Positions 26,390-35,322 of a stretch of DNA of 64,000 nt are shown here, one piece after another. The position numbers and the translations under genes were made by a program. The DNA is taken from the NCBI GenBank assembly GCA_002050235.1, contig MWST01000029.1, positions 2,501-66,500 of the forward strand, read 5' to 3'. Numbering within the stretch: the first letter of the stretch is position 1; every line of letters starts with the position of its first letter. Under the pieces are notes generated by a model that searched no databases, was not told the DNA's origin, and worked only from the letters and a program-made list of their open reading frames with translations. The stretch comes from Polyangiaceae bacterium UTPRO1. Its GTDB lineage: Bacteria; Desulfobacterota; Binatia; UTPRO1.

Positions 26390-26408
26390 GCCGATCGCGC
26401 CGCCGCAG

Positions 26409-27236
26409 GTGGCCGGCGAGGCGGCGACGCGCGCCCGCCTGCGCGACGGCGACTCCGTCATCTTCATCGACCGCAAAGCGCGCCAGTACCTCCGCACGCT
26501 GCGCACCGGCAAGCGCGTCACCGTTCGCGGCGCGGCGTTCGCCGCCGAGGAGCTGATCGGGCTGCCCGAGGGTACGGTCGTCCGCAGCTCCACGGGCGAC
26601 TATCTCCAGATCTTCCGTCCCACCTACGCCCAGCTGATTCCGAACCTCCCGCGCCGGGCGCAGCTCATCTACCCGAAGGACGTCGGCACGATCCTGATGT
26701 GGGGCGACATCCATCCCGGCGCACGCGTCATCGAGGTCGGGGTCGGACCGGGCGCGACGGCGATGGCTCTGCTCCGCGCCATCGGACCGACCGGCGCGCT
26801 GACGACCTACGAGCTGCGCGAAGAGTTCGCCGCCATGGCCCGCGATAACGTCGCGCGCTTCTACGGCCCCGCTCCGCAATGGACGCTCAAGATCCGCGAT
26901 GCTTACGAGGGCTTCGACGAGACCGGGATCGATCGCATGGTAGTCGACCTCTCCGAGCCGTGGCGCGTGGTGCCGCACGCCGCGCGCGCTCTCCGCCCCG
27001 GGGGCGTGTTCGTGGGCTTCGTCCCCACCGTGCTGCAGCTCAAGCAGCTCGTCGACGAGCTCCGCGCCGGACCTTTCGCGGCTATCGAGATCCTCGAATC
27101 GCTCCAGCGCGAGTGGCACGTGAAGGATCGCAGCGTCCGGCCCGAGCATCGCATGGTCGCGCACAGCGGCTTCCTCGTCTTCGCCCGCCGCCTTGCCGTC
27201 TCGACGGCGCCGAACCCGGCGCCACACGGCGTGTGA
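26409..27236 (+). CDS. trmI: tRNA (adenine-58-N1)-methyltransferase TrmI
   Basis: 275 aa from GTG 26409. The N-terminal beta domain (DGDSVIFIDRKARQYLRTL) leads to IYPKDVGTILMWGDIHPGARVIEVGVGPGA, the SAM-binding loop of TrmI. DAYEGFDETGIDRMVVDLSEPW holds the catalytic Asp region and LQREWHVKDRSVRPEHRM is a C-terminal family motif. It methylates A58 in the T-loop of tRNA. In Thermus, s2T54 (TtuA/TtuB) and m1A58 (TrmI) are functionally linked, which fits their side-by-side position here. Confidence 0.92.
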   Translation: MAGEAATRARLRDGDSVIFIDRKARQYLRTLRTGKRVTVRGAAFAAEELIGLPEGTVVRSSTGDYLQIFRPTYAQLIPNLPRRAQLIYPKDVGTILMWGDIHPGARVIEVGVGPGATAMALLRAIGPTGALTTYELREEFAAMARDNVARFYGPAPQWTLKIRDAYEGFDETGIDRMVVDLSEPWRVVPHAARALRPGGVFVGFVPTVLQLKQLVDELRAGPFAAIEILESLQREWHVKDRSVRPEHRMVAHSGFLVFARRLAVSTAPNPAPHGV

Positions 27237-27249
27237 CGCTCGGATTTCG

Positions 27250-27279
27250 TTGACATCGTTTCCGCCGCTGGTGTAGCGT
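27250..27279 (+). promoter_or_regulatory. Putative promoter of the second 5-FCL-like gene
   Basis: TTGACA (27250-27255), 18 bp, TAGCGT (27274-27279), 37 bp before ATG 27317, in the 80-bp gap after trmI. Confidence 0.45.
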
Positions 27280-27316
27280 CCGCCGTTAGTCGCGATGCGC
27301 GCGTGAGGTCCAGGAG

Positions 27317-28054
27317 ATGACCAAGGAAGATCTTCGCCGGAAGGTCTGGCAGCTGCTGGAAGAACACGCGGTACAGCGATTCCCCGGCGCCCGCGGACGC
27401 ATCCCCAACTTCGTGGGCTCGGAGCGCGCCGCCGCACGCCTCGCCGAGCTCGCCGTCTGGAGGAAGGCGCGCACCCTGAAAATGAGCCCCGACGCGCCGC
27501 AGCTCGCGGTGCGGCGTCAAGCTCTCCTCGACGGCAAGGTCGTCTACCTCGCAGTCCCCGCACTCCGCACCGAGAAGTGCTTCATCGAGCTCGACCCGAA
27601 GCGGCTCGGCCGGCGGATACCGATCGCCGCCGGTCTGCGCAACGCCGCCAAGCACGGCCGCTTCGTCAGCGCGCGCGAGGTGCGAACGCTCGACCTCGTC
27701 GTGTGCGGGTCGGTCGCGGTCCGGCGCGACGGCACGCGCGTCGGCAAGGGCGGCGGCTTCGTCGACCTGGAATATGCGCTCCTTCGCGAAGAGGGCAAAC
27801 TCAAGGAGACGACGCCGATCGTCACCACGATTCACCCGTTGCAGATCGTCACCGAGAAAGTCGCGATGCTGGCGCACGATATCCCCCTCGACTTCCTGGT
27901 GACGCCGTTCGAAGTCGTAGCGACGCGTCCGGCCTTCCCGCGGCCGCGCGGTGTGTACTGGGACCTGCTCAAGGCCGCACGCATCGAGGCGATTCCCTCG
28001 CTGCGCAAGCGCCTGAAGCACCCCTCGCCGGACGTCCCGTCCAGCCGGCTCTAG
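27317..28054 (+). CDS. 5-formyltetrahydrofolate cyclo-ligase-like protein (MTHFSD-type)
   Basis: 245 aa, longer than FthC. The fold signature GTRVGKGGGFVDLEYALL (residues 140-157) corresponds to the 5-FCL glycine motif, but the FYDR tyrosine-aspartate end is replaced by FVDLE, and the N-terminus begins with a different helix (KVWQLLEEHAV). The family occurs in archaea and some bacteria and its substrate is uncertain; true cyclo-ligase activity is doubtful given that a standard fthC lies at 2408-2989. A GAGG ribosome site 8 nt upstream supports ATG 27317. Confidence 0.82.
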   Translation: MTKEDLRRKVWQLLEEHAVQRFPGARGRIPNFVGSERAAARLAELAVWRKARTLKMSPDAPQLAVRRQALLDGKVVYLAVPALRTEKCFIELDPKRLGRRIPIAAGLRNAAKHGRFVSAREVRTLDLVVCGSVAVRRDGTRVGKGGGFVDLEYALLREEGKLKETTPIVTTIHPLQIVTEKVAMLAHDIPLDFLVTPFEVVATRPAFPRPRGVYWDLLKAARIEAIPSLRKRLKHPSPDVPSSRL

Positions 28055-28189
28055 CCTCCGGGAATCGATACGGTCGGGGCTCATCGGAGCAGATGCGGCG
28101 TCATTGCTGCAGCAGCGGCGGGTTCGCCGCGTCCACGCCGCGAGCCCCGAGCACGCCGAGATTACGTCGATGTTCCGCACGGTTCGGGG

Positions 28190-28218
28190 TTGTTCGGGTG
28201 TAGGGCGTGTACTACGCT
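28190..28218 (+). promoter_or_regulatory. Putative lon promoter
   Basis: TTGTTC (28190-28195), 17 bp, TACGCT (28213-28218), with a leader of about 40 nt to ATG 28265. I saw no CIRCE element or other heat-shock operator in the 210-bp gap. Confidence 0.4.
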
Positions 28219-28264
28219 GCACGCTCGACGGCAGCAGTGGCGTTCGGAATCGAGGTGGCGGCAA

Positions 28265-30712
28265 ATGATGAGCGGTGAAGCATTCGATCCCGAAAAGTCG
28301 ACATCGGAGCCGGGGGAGCAAAAATTCTTCGGGTTCGAAGAGGACGTGAGCGGCATCCACGTTCCGAGCGAGCTCCCCGTTCTCCCCCTGCGCGGCGTCG
28401 TGGTGTTCCCGTCGGCGATCGCGCCGCTCCTGATCTCTCGCGACACCTCCTTGAAGCTCGTCGAGGACGCCCTGAACGGCGAGCGCATGCTCGCCCTCGT
28501 GGCGCAGAAGAACGCCGAGAGCGAGAGCCCCGGCACCGACGGGCTGTACTCGCGCGGCACCGCCGGGCGCATCCTCAAGATGCTGAAGTACCCCGACGGC
28601 AGCGTACGCATCCTCGTCCAGGGGCTCCGCCGCATCGAAATCCAGCGTTACACGCGCCGGGAACCGTACTTCGTGGCGCAAATCCGCGTGCTGACCGAGG
28701 TCGGCGAGACATCGGCCGAGATCGAGAGCGCGCAGACCCACATGGTCCAGCAGTTCTCGAAGTTCGTCTCGATGATCCCCTACCTCCCCGACGAACTGCA
28801 GGTCGTCGTCAACAACATCAAGGATCCGAGCAAGGTCACCGATCTCATCGCCTCGAACCTCAACGTCTCGCTCGAGGAGAAGCAGGACCTCCTCAACACG
28901 CTCGAGCTGCGCGCCCGGGTCGAGAAGCTCGGAACGATCCTCGATCGCGAGATCGAGCTCCTCGAGCTCGGCCACAAGATCCAGTCCCAGGTCCAGACCG
29001 AGCTCAACAAGAACCAGAAAGAGTTCTACCTGCGCCAGCAGATGAAGGCGATCCAGCGCGAGCTCGGAGAAGGCGACTCGCGGAGCGCCGAGCTCGACGA
29101 GCTGCGCCAGAAGATCGCTGACGCCAGGATGCCGGAAGAGGCGCGCAAGGCCGCCGACAACGAGCTCGAGCGCCTGCGCATCATCCCGCCCGAGTCGGCC
29201 GAGCATACCGTCGTCCGGACCTACCTCGAATGGCTCGTCGCCATGCCGTGGGCGACCTCCACCGAGGACAACCTCGACATTCCGCACGCGCGCAAGGTCC
29301 TCGACGCCGACCACTTCGATCTGGACAAGGTGAAGGACCGGATCCTCGAATATCTCGCCGTGCGCAAACTCAGGAAGGATCCGAAGGGCCCCATCCTCTG
29401 CTTCGTCGGCCCGCCGGGCGTCGGCAAGACCTCGCTCGGGCGCTCGATCGCGAAGGCCATGGAACGGAAGTTCGTGCGCATCTCTCTAGGCGGCGTCCGC
29501 GACGAAGCCGAGATCCGCGGCCACCGCCGCACCTACATCGGCTCGCTCCCCGGGCGCATCATCCAGAGCCTGCGCACCGCCGGCTCGAACAATCCCATGA
29601 TCATGCTCGACGAGATCGACAAGCTCGGCGGCGATTTCCGCGGCGATCCCGCATCGGCGCTCCTCGAAGTGCTCGATCCCGAGCAGAATCACGCATTCGT
29701 CGACCACTATCTCGACGTACCCGTCGATCTCTCCAAGGTGATGTGGGTGACCACCGCCAACTACCTCGATCCGATCCCGCCCGCCCTGCTCGACCGCATG
29801 GAAGTGCTGGAGCTCTCGGGGTACATCGAGGAGGAGAAGCTCGAAATCTCCTGGCGCCACCTGATCCCGAAACAGATCCGGGAAAACGGCCTCAGCGATG
29901 TCCACATCGCCTTCACCGACGACGGGCTCCTCAAGATCATCCGCGGCTACACCCGCGAGGCCGGGCTCCGGAACCTCGAGCGCGAGATCGGCCGCGTCTG
30001 TCGCAAGGTGGCGCGGCAAGTGACGGAAGGACGAACCGAGCTGATCACGGTCTCGCCCGAGAAGGTCCGGGAGTTCCTCGGACCCGAGCGCTTCTTCGCC
30101 GAGATCGCCGAACGCAGCGGCGAACCCGGCGTCGCCACCGGCCTCGCCTACACGCCGAACGGCGGCGACATACTCTTCATCGAATCGACCAAGATGGGGG
30201 GCAAGAAGGGCCTCACCCTGACCGGTCATCTCGGCGAGGTCATGAAGGAGTCGGCGCAGGCCGCGCTCAGCTACATCCGCGCCCGCGCCGACCGCCTCGG
30301 GATAGCTCCCGACTTCTTCGAGAACTGCGACCTCCACATCCACGTGCCGGCGGGGGCGGTGCCGAAAGACGGTCCGTCGGCGGGGGTCACGATCGCCACC
30401 TCGCTGGCGTCGCTCCTCACCGGACGGCCGGTGAAGCACGCGCTGGCGATGACCGGCGAGATCACGTTGCGCGGCAAGGTCATGCCGGTCGGCGGCATCA
30501 AAGAGAAGGTGCTCGCCGCCAAGCGCGCCGGAATCTCCACGGTCGTGCTGCCGCGGCTGAACGAGAAGGACCTGGAGGACATCCCGGAAACCGTGCGGCG
30601 CGAAATGCAATTCCGTTTCGTCGACACGATTGCCGAGGCCCTCGATTTCGCGCTCGAGCCCGCCGGCGTGGCGGCACACAACGTCGAGCCGGCGCGCGCG
30701 GCCAATCTCTGA
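28265..30712 (+). CDS. lon: ATP-dependent protease Lon (LonA)
   Basis: 815 aa from ATG 28265, with GAGGTGG upstream. An N-terminal substrate-binding LON domain ([19 protein letters not shown]) and coiled coil, an AAA+ module with GPPGVGKTS near residue 382 and [11 protein letters not shown], then the Ser-Lys protease domain with PKDGPSAG near 700-707 (catalytic Ser) and [14 protein letters not shown] near 744-757 (catalytic Lys). It degrades misfolded and regulatory proteins in the cytoplasm. The first 35 residues are an acidic extension. glgA follows with overlapping signals. Confidence 0.96.
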   Translation: MMSGEAFDPEKSTSEPGEQKFFGFEEDVSGIHVPSELPVLPLRGVVVFPSAIAPLLISRDTSLKLVEDALNGERMLALVAQKNAESESPGTDGLYSRGTAGRILKMLKYPDGSVRILVQGLRRIEIQRYTRREPYFVAQIRVLTEVGETSAEIESAQTHMVQQFSKFVSMIPYLPDELQVVVNNIKDPSKVTDLIASNLNVSLEEKQDLLNTLELRARVEKLGTILDREIELLELGHKIQSQVQTELNKNQKEFYLRQQMKAIQRELGEGDSRSAELDELRQKIADARMPEEARKAADNELERLRIIPPESAEHTVVRTYLEWLVAMPWATSTEDNLDIPHARKVLDADHFDLDKVKDRILEYLAVRKLRKDPKGPILCFVGPPGVGKTSLGRSIAKAMERKFVRISLGGVRDEAEIRGHRRTYIGSLPGRIIQSLRTAGSNNPMIMLDEIDKLGGDFRGDPASALLEVLDPEQNHAFVDHYLDVPVDLSKVMWVTTANYLDPIPPALLDRMEVLELSGYIEEEKLEISWRHLIPKQIRENGLSDVHIAFTDDGLLKIIRGYTREAGLRNLEREIGRVCRKVARQVTEGRTELITVSPEKVREFLGPERFFAEIAERSGEPGVATGLAYTPNGGDILFIESTKMGGKKGLTLTGHLGEVMKESAQAALSYIRARADRLGIAPDFFENCDLHIHVPAGAVPKDGPSAGVTIATSLASLLTGRPVKHALAMTGEITLRGKVMPVGGIKEKVLAAKRAGISTVVLPRLNEKDLEDIPETVRREMQFRFVDTIAEALDFALEPAGVAAHNVEPARAANL

Positions 30713-30732
30713 CCGCGACGCCGCGCATCCTC

Positions 30733-32160
30733 ATGGCGGCGTCCGAGATGGCGCCGTTCGCCGCGACCGGCGGGCTCGGCGACGTGCTCGGCGCGCTGCC
30801 GCCCGCTCTCGCTGCGCTCGGAGCGCGCGTCCACGTCGTCCTGCCGGCGTATCGGACCGCAGCGATCACCGGCGCCGGGACGACGACCTACACAAGCCTC
30901 CAGATCGCCGCCGCCGACGCCCTCCGCGAAGTCGACCTCCGCACGCTCCGCCACCGGGGTGTCGCCGTCTCGTTCGTAGTCGCCGACGACTACTTCGCGC
31001 GCGACGGCCTCTACGGAGACGAACGCGGCGATTTCGCCGACAACGCCGCGCGCTTCGCCTTCTACGCGCGCGCCGTGGCGGCGCTCGCGGCGCGGCTCGA
31101 TCCGCCGCCGGACGTCGTGCACTGCCACGATTGGCAGGCCGGCCTCGTGCCGGCGCTCCTGCGCACGTCAGCCGACCCGCGCCTCGTCCGTCTACCGACC
31201 GTCATCACGATCCACAACCTCGGCTATCAAGGGATCTTCGCCGCGGAGGTGTGGCCGCTCCTCGGGCTCGACCGGCGCTTCTTCGATCCCGCGCACCTCG
31301 AGTTCCACGGCCAGGTGAACTTCCTGAAGGCAGGCCTCGTCTTCGCCGACCGGCTCACGACCGTGAGCCGGCGCTACGCCGAAGAGATCCAGACTCCCGC
31401 GCTCGGGCACGGACTCGACGGCGTGCTGCGTGAACGTCGCGGCGCGCTCCGCGGCATCCTGAACGGCATCGACACGAAGCACTGGGATCCGGCCTGCGAC
31501 CCCTTCCTCGTGGCCCCCTACGACGTCGACGATCTCAGCGGCAAGGCCGAGTGCAAGGCCCACCTGCAGCACGACTTCGGCCTACCGATCCGCGCCCGCA
31601 CGCTACTGGTCGGCATGGTGACCCGGCTGGCCGAACAGAAGGGCCTCGACATCCTCGCTCCCGCGCTGCCGGCGCTCCTCGCCGAGGACATGCAGCTGAT
31701 CGTGCTCGGGCGCGGCGACGAGCGCTACGAGCGCTGGCTCGCCGATGCCGCGCGCCGCCATCCGACCCGTCTCGCCGTACGCTTCACCTTCGACGAGGGG
31801 CTCGCGCACGCGATCGAGGCCGGCGCCGACGCCTTTCTCATGCCGTCGCGCTACGAGCCCTGCGGACTGAACCAGATGTACAGCCTCCGCTACGGCACCG
31901 TGCCGATCGTGCGCGCCACCGGAGGCCTCGATGACACGATCGCCGACGTCGACGTCGACCCGGCGCACGGCACCGGCTTCAAGTTCGTCGAATACGCGCC
32001 CGAGGCCCTGCTGAGCGCCGTCCGCCGCGCCCTCGGCCGCTACGCCGACCCCGCCGCCTGGCAGCACCTCATGCGCACCGGCATGCGGCGTGACAACTCG
32101 TGGCGGCGGGCAGCGCTCGCCTACCTCGACCTCTATCGCGAGCTCGCAGCCGACCGCTGA
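30733..32160 (+). CDS. glgA: Glycogen synthase (ADP-glucose type), GT5
   Basis: 475 aa from ATG 30733. This start cuts into the first beta-strand (PRILMAASEMAPF), so a CTG at 30709 overlapping the lon stop (CTGA, 483 aa) may be the true start; no ATG, GTG or TTG lies between. It extends alpha-1,4-glucan from ADP-glucose. Family blocks: DVVHCHDWQAGLVPALL, TIHNLGYQG, GILNGIDTKHWDPACD and SRYEPCGLNQMYSLRYGTVPIVRATGGL. The N-terminal KTGGL motif reads ATGGLGDV, losing the Lys that contacts the ADP-glucose phosphates. No other glycogen genes are nearby. Confidence 0.9.
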   Translation: MAASEMAPFAATGGLGDVLGALPPALAALGARVHVVLPAYRTAAITGAGTTTYTSLQIAAADALREVDLRTLRHRGVAVSFVVADDYFARDGLYGDERGDFADNAARFAFYARAVAALAARLDPPPDVVHCHDWQAGLVPALLRTSADPRLVRLPTVITIHNLGYQGIFAAEVWPLLGLDRRFFDPAHLEFHGQVNFLKAGLVFADRLTTVSRRYAEEIQTPALGHGLDGVLRERRGALRGILNGIDTKHWDPACDPFLVAPYDVDDLSGKAECKAHLQHDFGLPIRARTLLVGMVTRLAEQKGLDILAPALPALLAEDMQLIVLGRGDERYERWLADAARRHPTRLAVRFTFDEGLAHAIEAGADAFLMPSRYEPCGLNQMYSLRYGTVPIVRATGGLDDTIADVDVDPAHGTGFKFVEYAPEALLSAVRRALGRYADPAAWQHLMRTGMRRDNSWRRAALAYLDLYRELAADR

Positions 32161-32239
32161 CGCCGGCGGCGGTCGTACCGACCCGGCAGTTTCTTCCCGA
32201 TCTTCCCGCATGCCACGGTAGTCCGATCGTTTAGCGAAC

Positions 32240-32253
32240 GGCATCGGCCTTGC
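32240..32253 (+). promoter_or_regulatory. Sigma-54 promoter before the 32.28-kb gene
   Basis: CGGCAT ... TTGCT with GG at 32240-32241 and GC at 32252-32253, the exact 10-bp spacing of -24/-12 elements. It closely matches the element before fliL. The predicted transcript starts about 17 nt before GTG 32282, and the ribosome site GGGAGG can pair with CCTC just upstream. Confidence 0.6.
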
Positions 32254-32281
32254 TTTCCACCGCCTCCGGGAGGAACCGACC

Positions 32282-32818
32282 GTGCGCATTGGACCCGATC
32301 ATCCGTATCCGTCCGCTTCCGAGACCCGGCGTCGCCTCGCTGCGCCGTCGGCAACTACCGGCTTCGCCGACGCCCTAACCTCGGCGGCAGAGACGGGTGC
32401 AGCGGCGAGCGCCGGCAGCCACGGCCACGAGCCGGAGCTCTCGGCAGCTACCTACCGCCTCTTTGCAGCCGTAGCCCTAGAGCGCGGCGATACCGCTCAC
32501 GCCGATCACTTCCGCGCCCGCGCTGCCGACGCCCGCGAGGCAGGCCTCCCGCTCCACCCTTCCGGAGTCCTCGCCGAGAACGGCCGCTGGGACTACACCT
32601 CGGCCGCCGCTGCGATCCCCGAGACGGGACGCTTCGACACCGCGAGCGGCCAGGGGACGGCAGCCTTCGTCCCCTACGACACGACCGCGCGGAGCTCCGC
32701 GCCCCAGCGGCACGCGCCGGCGACGCCGACCACGATCGCCAACCTCCGCGGCACCGGCAGTGCCCGCGCGGCCGCGCACCCGGAGCTCGACGCCCTGCTC
32801 GCGACCCTGGCGAGCTGA
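32282..32818 (+). CDS. Hypothetical protein under a sigma-54 promoter
   Basis: 178 aa from GTG 32282, with GGGAGGA as ribosome site. The N-terminal 50 residues are Ala/Ser/Thr-rich and low-complexity, with GFADALTSA; a helical stretch AATYRLFAAVALERGDTAHADHFRARAADA follows; the C-terminal third is Ala/Thr/Pro-rich. No signal peptide, membrane helix or Cys. I recognise no family. Its promoter type, and the flagellar island starting 3 kb away on the other strand, suggest a flagellar or motility-related role; this is inference only. It converges on fpr. Confidence 0.7.
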   Translation: MRIGPDHPYPSASETRRRLAAPSATTGFADALTSAAETGAAASAGSHGHEPELSAATYRLFAAVALERGDTAHADHFRARAADAREAGLPLHPSGVLAENGRWDYTSAAAAIPETGRFDTASGQGTAAFVPYDTTARSSAPQRHAPATPTTIANLRGTGSARAAAHPELDALLATLAS

Positions 32819-32847
32819 GGGCAGGTCTCCGGCGACGGCTCCGGCCG

Positions 32848-33618
32848 CTACGAGACGAACGCGCGCTCGATCACGTAGTGGCCGGCGTCGCCGCTGCTTC
32901 CCTCGCGGAAGCCGCGCTCCTCGAGGAGTGAGGCCATGTCGCGCAGCATCGCCGTGCTGCCGCAGATCATGACGCGGTCGTCGTCGGGAGCGAGCGCCGG
33001 CATGCCGAGATCGGCGGCCAAGCGGCCGTTCCCGATGAGGTGGGTGATCCGGCCCTGGTTCTCGAAGGGCTCGCGCGTGACGGTCGGGTAGTAGCGGAGC
33101 TTGGCGCGCACTTCCTCCCCGACCAGCTCGTTCGCCGGCAGGTCGTTGCGGATGTAGTCCGAGTAGCCGAGCTCGGACACCGTACGCACGCCGTGGACGA
33201 CGACGACCTCGTCGAAGAGCTCGTATACCTCGGGATCGTGGATCAGGCTCATGAACGGCGCCAAGCCGGTACCGGTGCCGAGCAGGTAGAGACGCCGCCC
33301 CGGCAGGAGGTTCGCCAGTACGAGCGTGCCGGTCGGCTTGCGGCTCACGTAGACGGCGTCGCCGGGGCGGATGCGCGCCAGGCGCGACGTCAACGGACCG
33401 TTCGGCACCTTGATGCTGTAGAACTCGAGATGGTCTTCGTAGTGAGCGCTCGCCACGCTGTAGGCGCGCAGCAGCGGGCGGCCGTCGACTTCGATCCCCA
33501 TCATGAGGAACTGGCCGCTGCGAAAACGCAGCCCCGAGTCGCGGGTAGTCGTGAAGCTGAACAACCGTTCGTTCCAATGGTGAACGCTCAAGACGCGTTC
33601 CTGGCTGAGGTGGCTCAT
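32848..33618 (-). CDS. fpr: Ferredoxin/flavodoxin-NADP+ reductase
   Basis: 256 aa, the size of bacterial Fpr. FAD domain: RSGQFLMMGIEVDGRPLLRAYSVAS (RxYS motif). NADP domain: LLGTGTGLAPFMSLI and MICGSTAMLRDM. The C-terminus ends HYVIERAFVS, like the short aromatic-tailed bacterial class. It exchanges electrons between NADPH and ferredoxin or flavodoxin in the cytoplasm, relevant to Fe-S assembly (erpA is close by) and oxidative stress. It diverges from a LysR gene, as Pseudomonas fpr does from finR. A -10 box ends 7 nt from ATG 33618 and no ribosome site is visible. Confidence 0.92.
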   Translation of the reverse strand: MSHLSQERVLSVHHWNERLFSFTTTRDSGLRFRSGQFLMMGIEVDGRPLLRAYSVASAHYEDHLEFYSIKVPNGPLTSRLARIRPGDAVYVSRKPTGTLVLANLLPGRRLYLLGTGTGLAPFMSLIHDPEVYELFDEVVVVHGVRTVSELGYSDYIRNDLPANELVGEEVRAKLRYYPTVTREPFENQGRITHLIGNGRLAADLGMPALAPDDDRVMICGSTAMLRDMASLLEERGFREGSSGDAGHYVIERAFVS

Positions 33619-33625
33619 GACGGTG

Positions 33626-33654
33626 ATCCTACGCCGCTGTCCGCCATCGGTAAA
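33626..33654 (-). promoter_or_regulatory. Putative fpr promoter (leaderless type)
   Basis: Minus strand TTTACC (33654-33649), 17 bp, TAGGAT (33631-33626), 7 nt to ATG 33618. The LysR-type palindrome lies just upstream of the -35 box. Confidence 0.5.
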
Positions 33655-33658
33655 ACAA

Positions 33659-33673
33659 GATATTCCAATTATC
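33659..33673. promoter_or_regulatory. Candidate LysR-type operator between fpr and lysR
   Basis: GATA-N7-TATC (33659-33673), an AT-rich interrupted palindrome of 15 bp in otherwise GC-rich DNA. It fits the T-N11-A form bound by LysR regulators, and its position just upstream of the fpr -35 suits activation of fpr and autoregulation of the regulator. Confidence 0.45.
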
Positions 33674-33691
33674 CTCTGCGGATTTTCCGAT

Positions 33692-34564
33692 ATGCGCTAT
33701 ACTCTGCGGCAACTCGAGGTCTTTCTCGCCGTCGCCCGCACCGGCAGCGTCAGCCGCGCCGGCGACGAGCTGGCGATGTCGCAGTCGGCGGTCAGCGGCT
33801 CGCTCGCCGATCTCGAGCGTCAATTCGACGTCCGGCTCTTCGACCGCGTCGGCAGGCGCCTGCGGCTGAGCGACGTCGGACGCGCCCTGCGCGCTCGCGC
33901 CGAGGGCGTCTGGGACCGGGCGCGCGAGCTCGAGAACGCCCTCGTGAGCCAACCCGACGGGGCGTGCCTGCGTGTCGGCGCCACCCTGACCATCGGCAAC
34001 TACGTGGCGGTGCCGCTGATGGCGCGCTTCATGCGCGAAAAGCCCGGCTCTCTCGTCCGCCTCGACATCGCCAACACCGAAGAGATCGTCCGCCGCGTGG
34101 CCAACTTCGAGATCGACGTCGGCTTGATCGAGGGCGAGCTCGCGCACTCGGAGCTGGCGGTCTCGCCGTTCCGCGACGACGAGCTCGTGGTCTTCGCCTC
34201 GCCGACCCACCCCCTGGCGAAGAAGCGGGCCCTCACCGATGCGGATCTGAAGAGCGCATCATGGATCGTCCGCGAGCACGGCTCGGGGACGCGCCAGGCC
34301 TTCGATCGCGCCATGACCGGGATCCTTCCCGAGCTCCATCTCACCCTCGAGCTGCAGCACACCGAGGTGATCAAGCGCGCCGTCGAGACCGGGCTCGGGC
34401 TCGGCTGCGTATCGCGGCTGGCCCTCGCGGACGCGTTTCGCGCCAAGACTCTGAAGCCCTGCCCGGTCCCGCATCGCGACTTCCGGCGCCTCTTCTCCAC
34501 CGTCCTGCACCGCCAGAAACACATCGGCACCGAGCTGCGGCGCTGGCTGGCGCTGCTGCGGTGA
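33692..34564 (+). CDS. LysR-family transcriptional regulator
   Basis: 290 aa from ATG 33692. An N-terminal winged HTH (MRYTLRQLEVFLAVARTGSVSRAG, then [16 protein letters not shown]) joins a periplasmic-binding-like effector domain (LRVGATLTIGNYVAVPLMARF ... GLGLGCVSRLALADAF). The sequence resembles the CysB/CysR-like branch that includes FinR. Divergent from fpr with a shared operator, it most likely controls fpr. The effector is unknown. It converges with gph. Confidence 0.9.
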   Translation: MRYTLRQLEVFLAVARTGSVSRAGDELAMSQSAVSGSLADLERQFDVRLFDRVGRRLRLSDVGRALRARAEGVWDRARELENALVSQPDGACLRVGATLTIGNYVAVPLMARFMREKPGSLVRLDIANTEEIVRRVANFEIDVGLIEGELAHSELAVSPFRDDELVVFASPTHPLAKKRALTDADLKSASWIVREHGSGTRQAFDRAMTGILPELHLTLELQHTEVIKRAVETGLGLGCVSRLALADAFRAKTLKPCPVPHRDFRRLFSTVLHRQKHIGTELRRWLALLR

Positions 34565-34606
34565 CGAGCCTCGCCGGCCGGGAATGCGCCGCGCCGCCCG
34601 CTGCGG

Positions 34607-35284
34607 CTAGGAAACCCGGCGGATGCCGGCGCGGCATACGGTGAGAAGCTCTTCCGGCGCCGCGATCTCGACGTCGGCGCCGGCGTCGCGGACCGCGGCG
34701 CCGTTGAAGCCCCAGAGCACGGCGCACGTCCCGATCGCAGCGTTCCTCCCGGTGGCGACGTCGATCGCGGAGTCGCCGACCATGAGCGTCGCCGCCGGCG
34801 GGACGCCGACCGCGTCCACGAGCTGCAACAGCCCGCTCGGATCGGGCTTGCGGACCGGCAGCGTGTCGCCGCCGATGAGGCGAGGACAGAGCGCCTCGAG
34901 CGCCAGGCCGGCCAGGATCTGCGCGCTCATGTCGGCGGGCTTGTTGGTGAGGACCGAGAACACGGCGCCTTCCGCCGCCAGCCGCTCCAGCGTCGCCCGC
35001 AGGCCCGGATAGACCTCGGCGTGATCGAGGAGGTGCTCGCGGTACCACGGCATGAAGACATCGAGGCCCTCTTCGACGCGATCGGCGTGCGCGGCGCCGA
35101 GAGCGCGCTCGAGCAGCACGCGGGCGCCGTTGCCGACATGGCCGAGGAGCGTCTGCGGCGCCTGCAGCGGCAGCCCGAGCGCCTGCAGCGTGGCGTTCAC
35201 CGCTGCCGCCAGATCGTCCTTGGTGTCGACGAGGGTGCCGTCGAGATCGAGGACGATATGGCGAAATGCCAGCGCCGCGGCCAC
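34607..35284 (-). CDS. gph: Phosphoglycolate phosphatase-like HAD hydrolase
   Basis: 225 aa from GTG 35284. HAD motifs: DLDGTLVDT (nucleophile Asp near residue 13), SVLTNKPADM, KPDPSGLLQLVDAVG and MVGDSAIDVATGRNA. The helical cap domain and length match Gph/PGPase. It removes phosphate from 2-phosphoglycolate, a DNA-repair and photorespiration product, though related HADs (e.g. PpaX or a phosphonatase type) cannot be excluded. It is 38 bp downstream of erpA and probably in the same transcript. Confidence 0.82.
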   Translation of the reverse strand: MAAALAFRHIVLDLDGTLVDTKDDLAAAVNATLQALGLPLQAPQTLLGHVGNGARVLLERALGAAHADRVEEGLDVFMPWYREHLLDHAEVYPGLRATLERLAAEGAVFSVLTNKPADMSAQILAGLALEALCPRLIGGDTLPVRKPDPSGLLQLVDAVGVPPAATLMVGDSAIDVATGRNAAIGTCAVLWGFNGAAVRDAGADVEIAAPEELLTVCRAGIRRVS

Positions 35285-35322
35285 GCCGGCTCAGCGATCG
35301 TCGGGGGTCGTCCGCAACGCGC

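Noticed and set aside
29230..32160. 976-codon frame apparently fusing an Arg/His/Pro-rich domain to GlgA
   Set aside because: The first half is an out-of-frame reading of lon; only the part after about 30709 is protein-like.
32282..32818. Resemblance of the gene's N-terminus to the alphaproteobacterial flagellar regulator FliX
   Set aside because: Only low-complexity composition and a GFAxxL string match; length and C-terminus differ.
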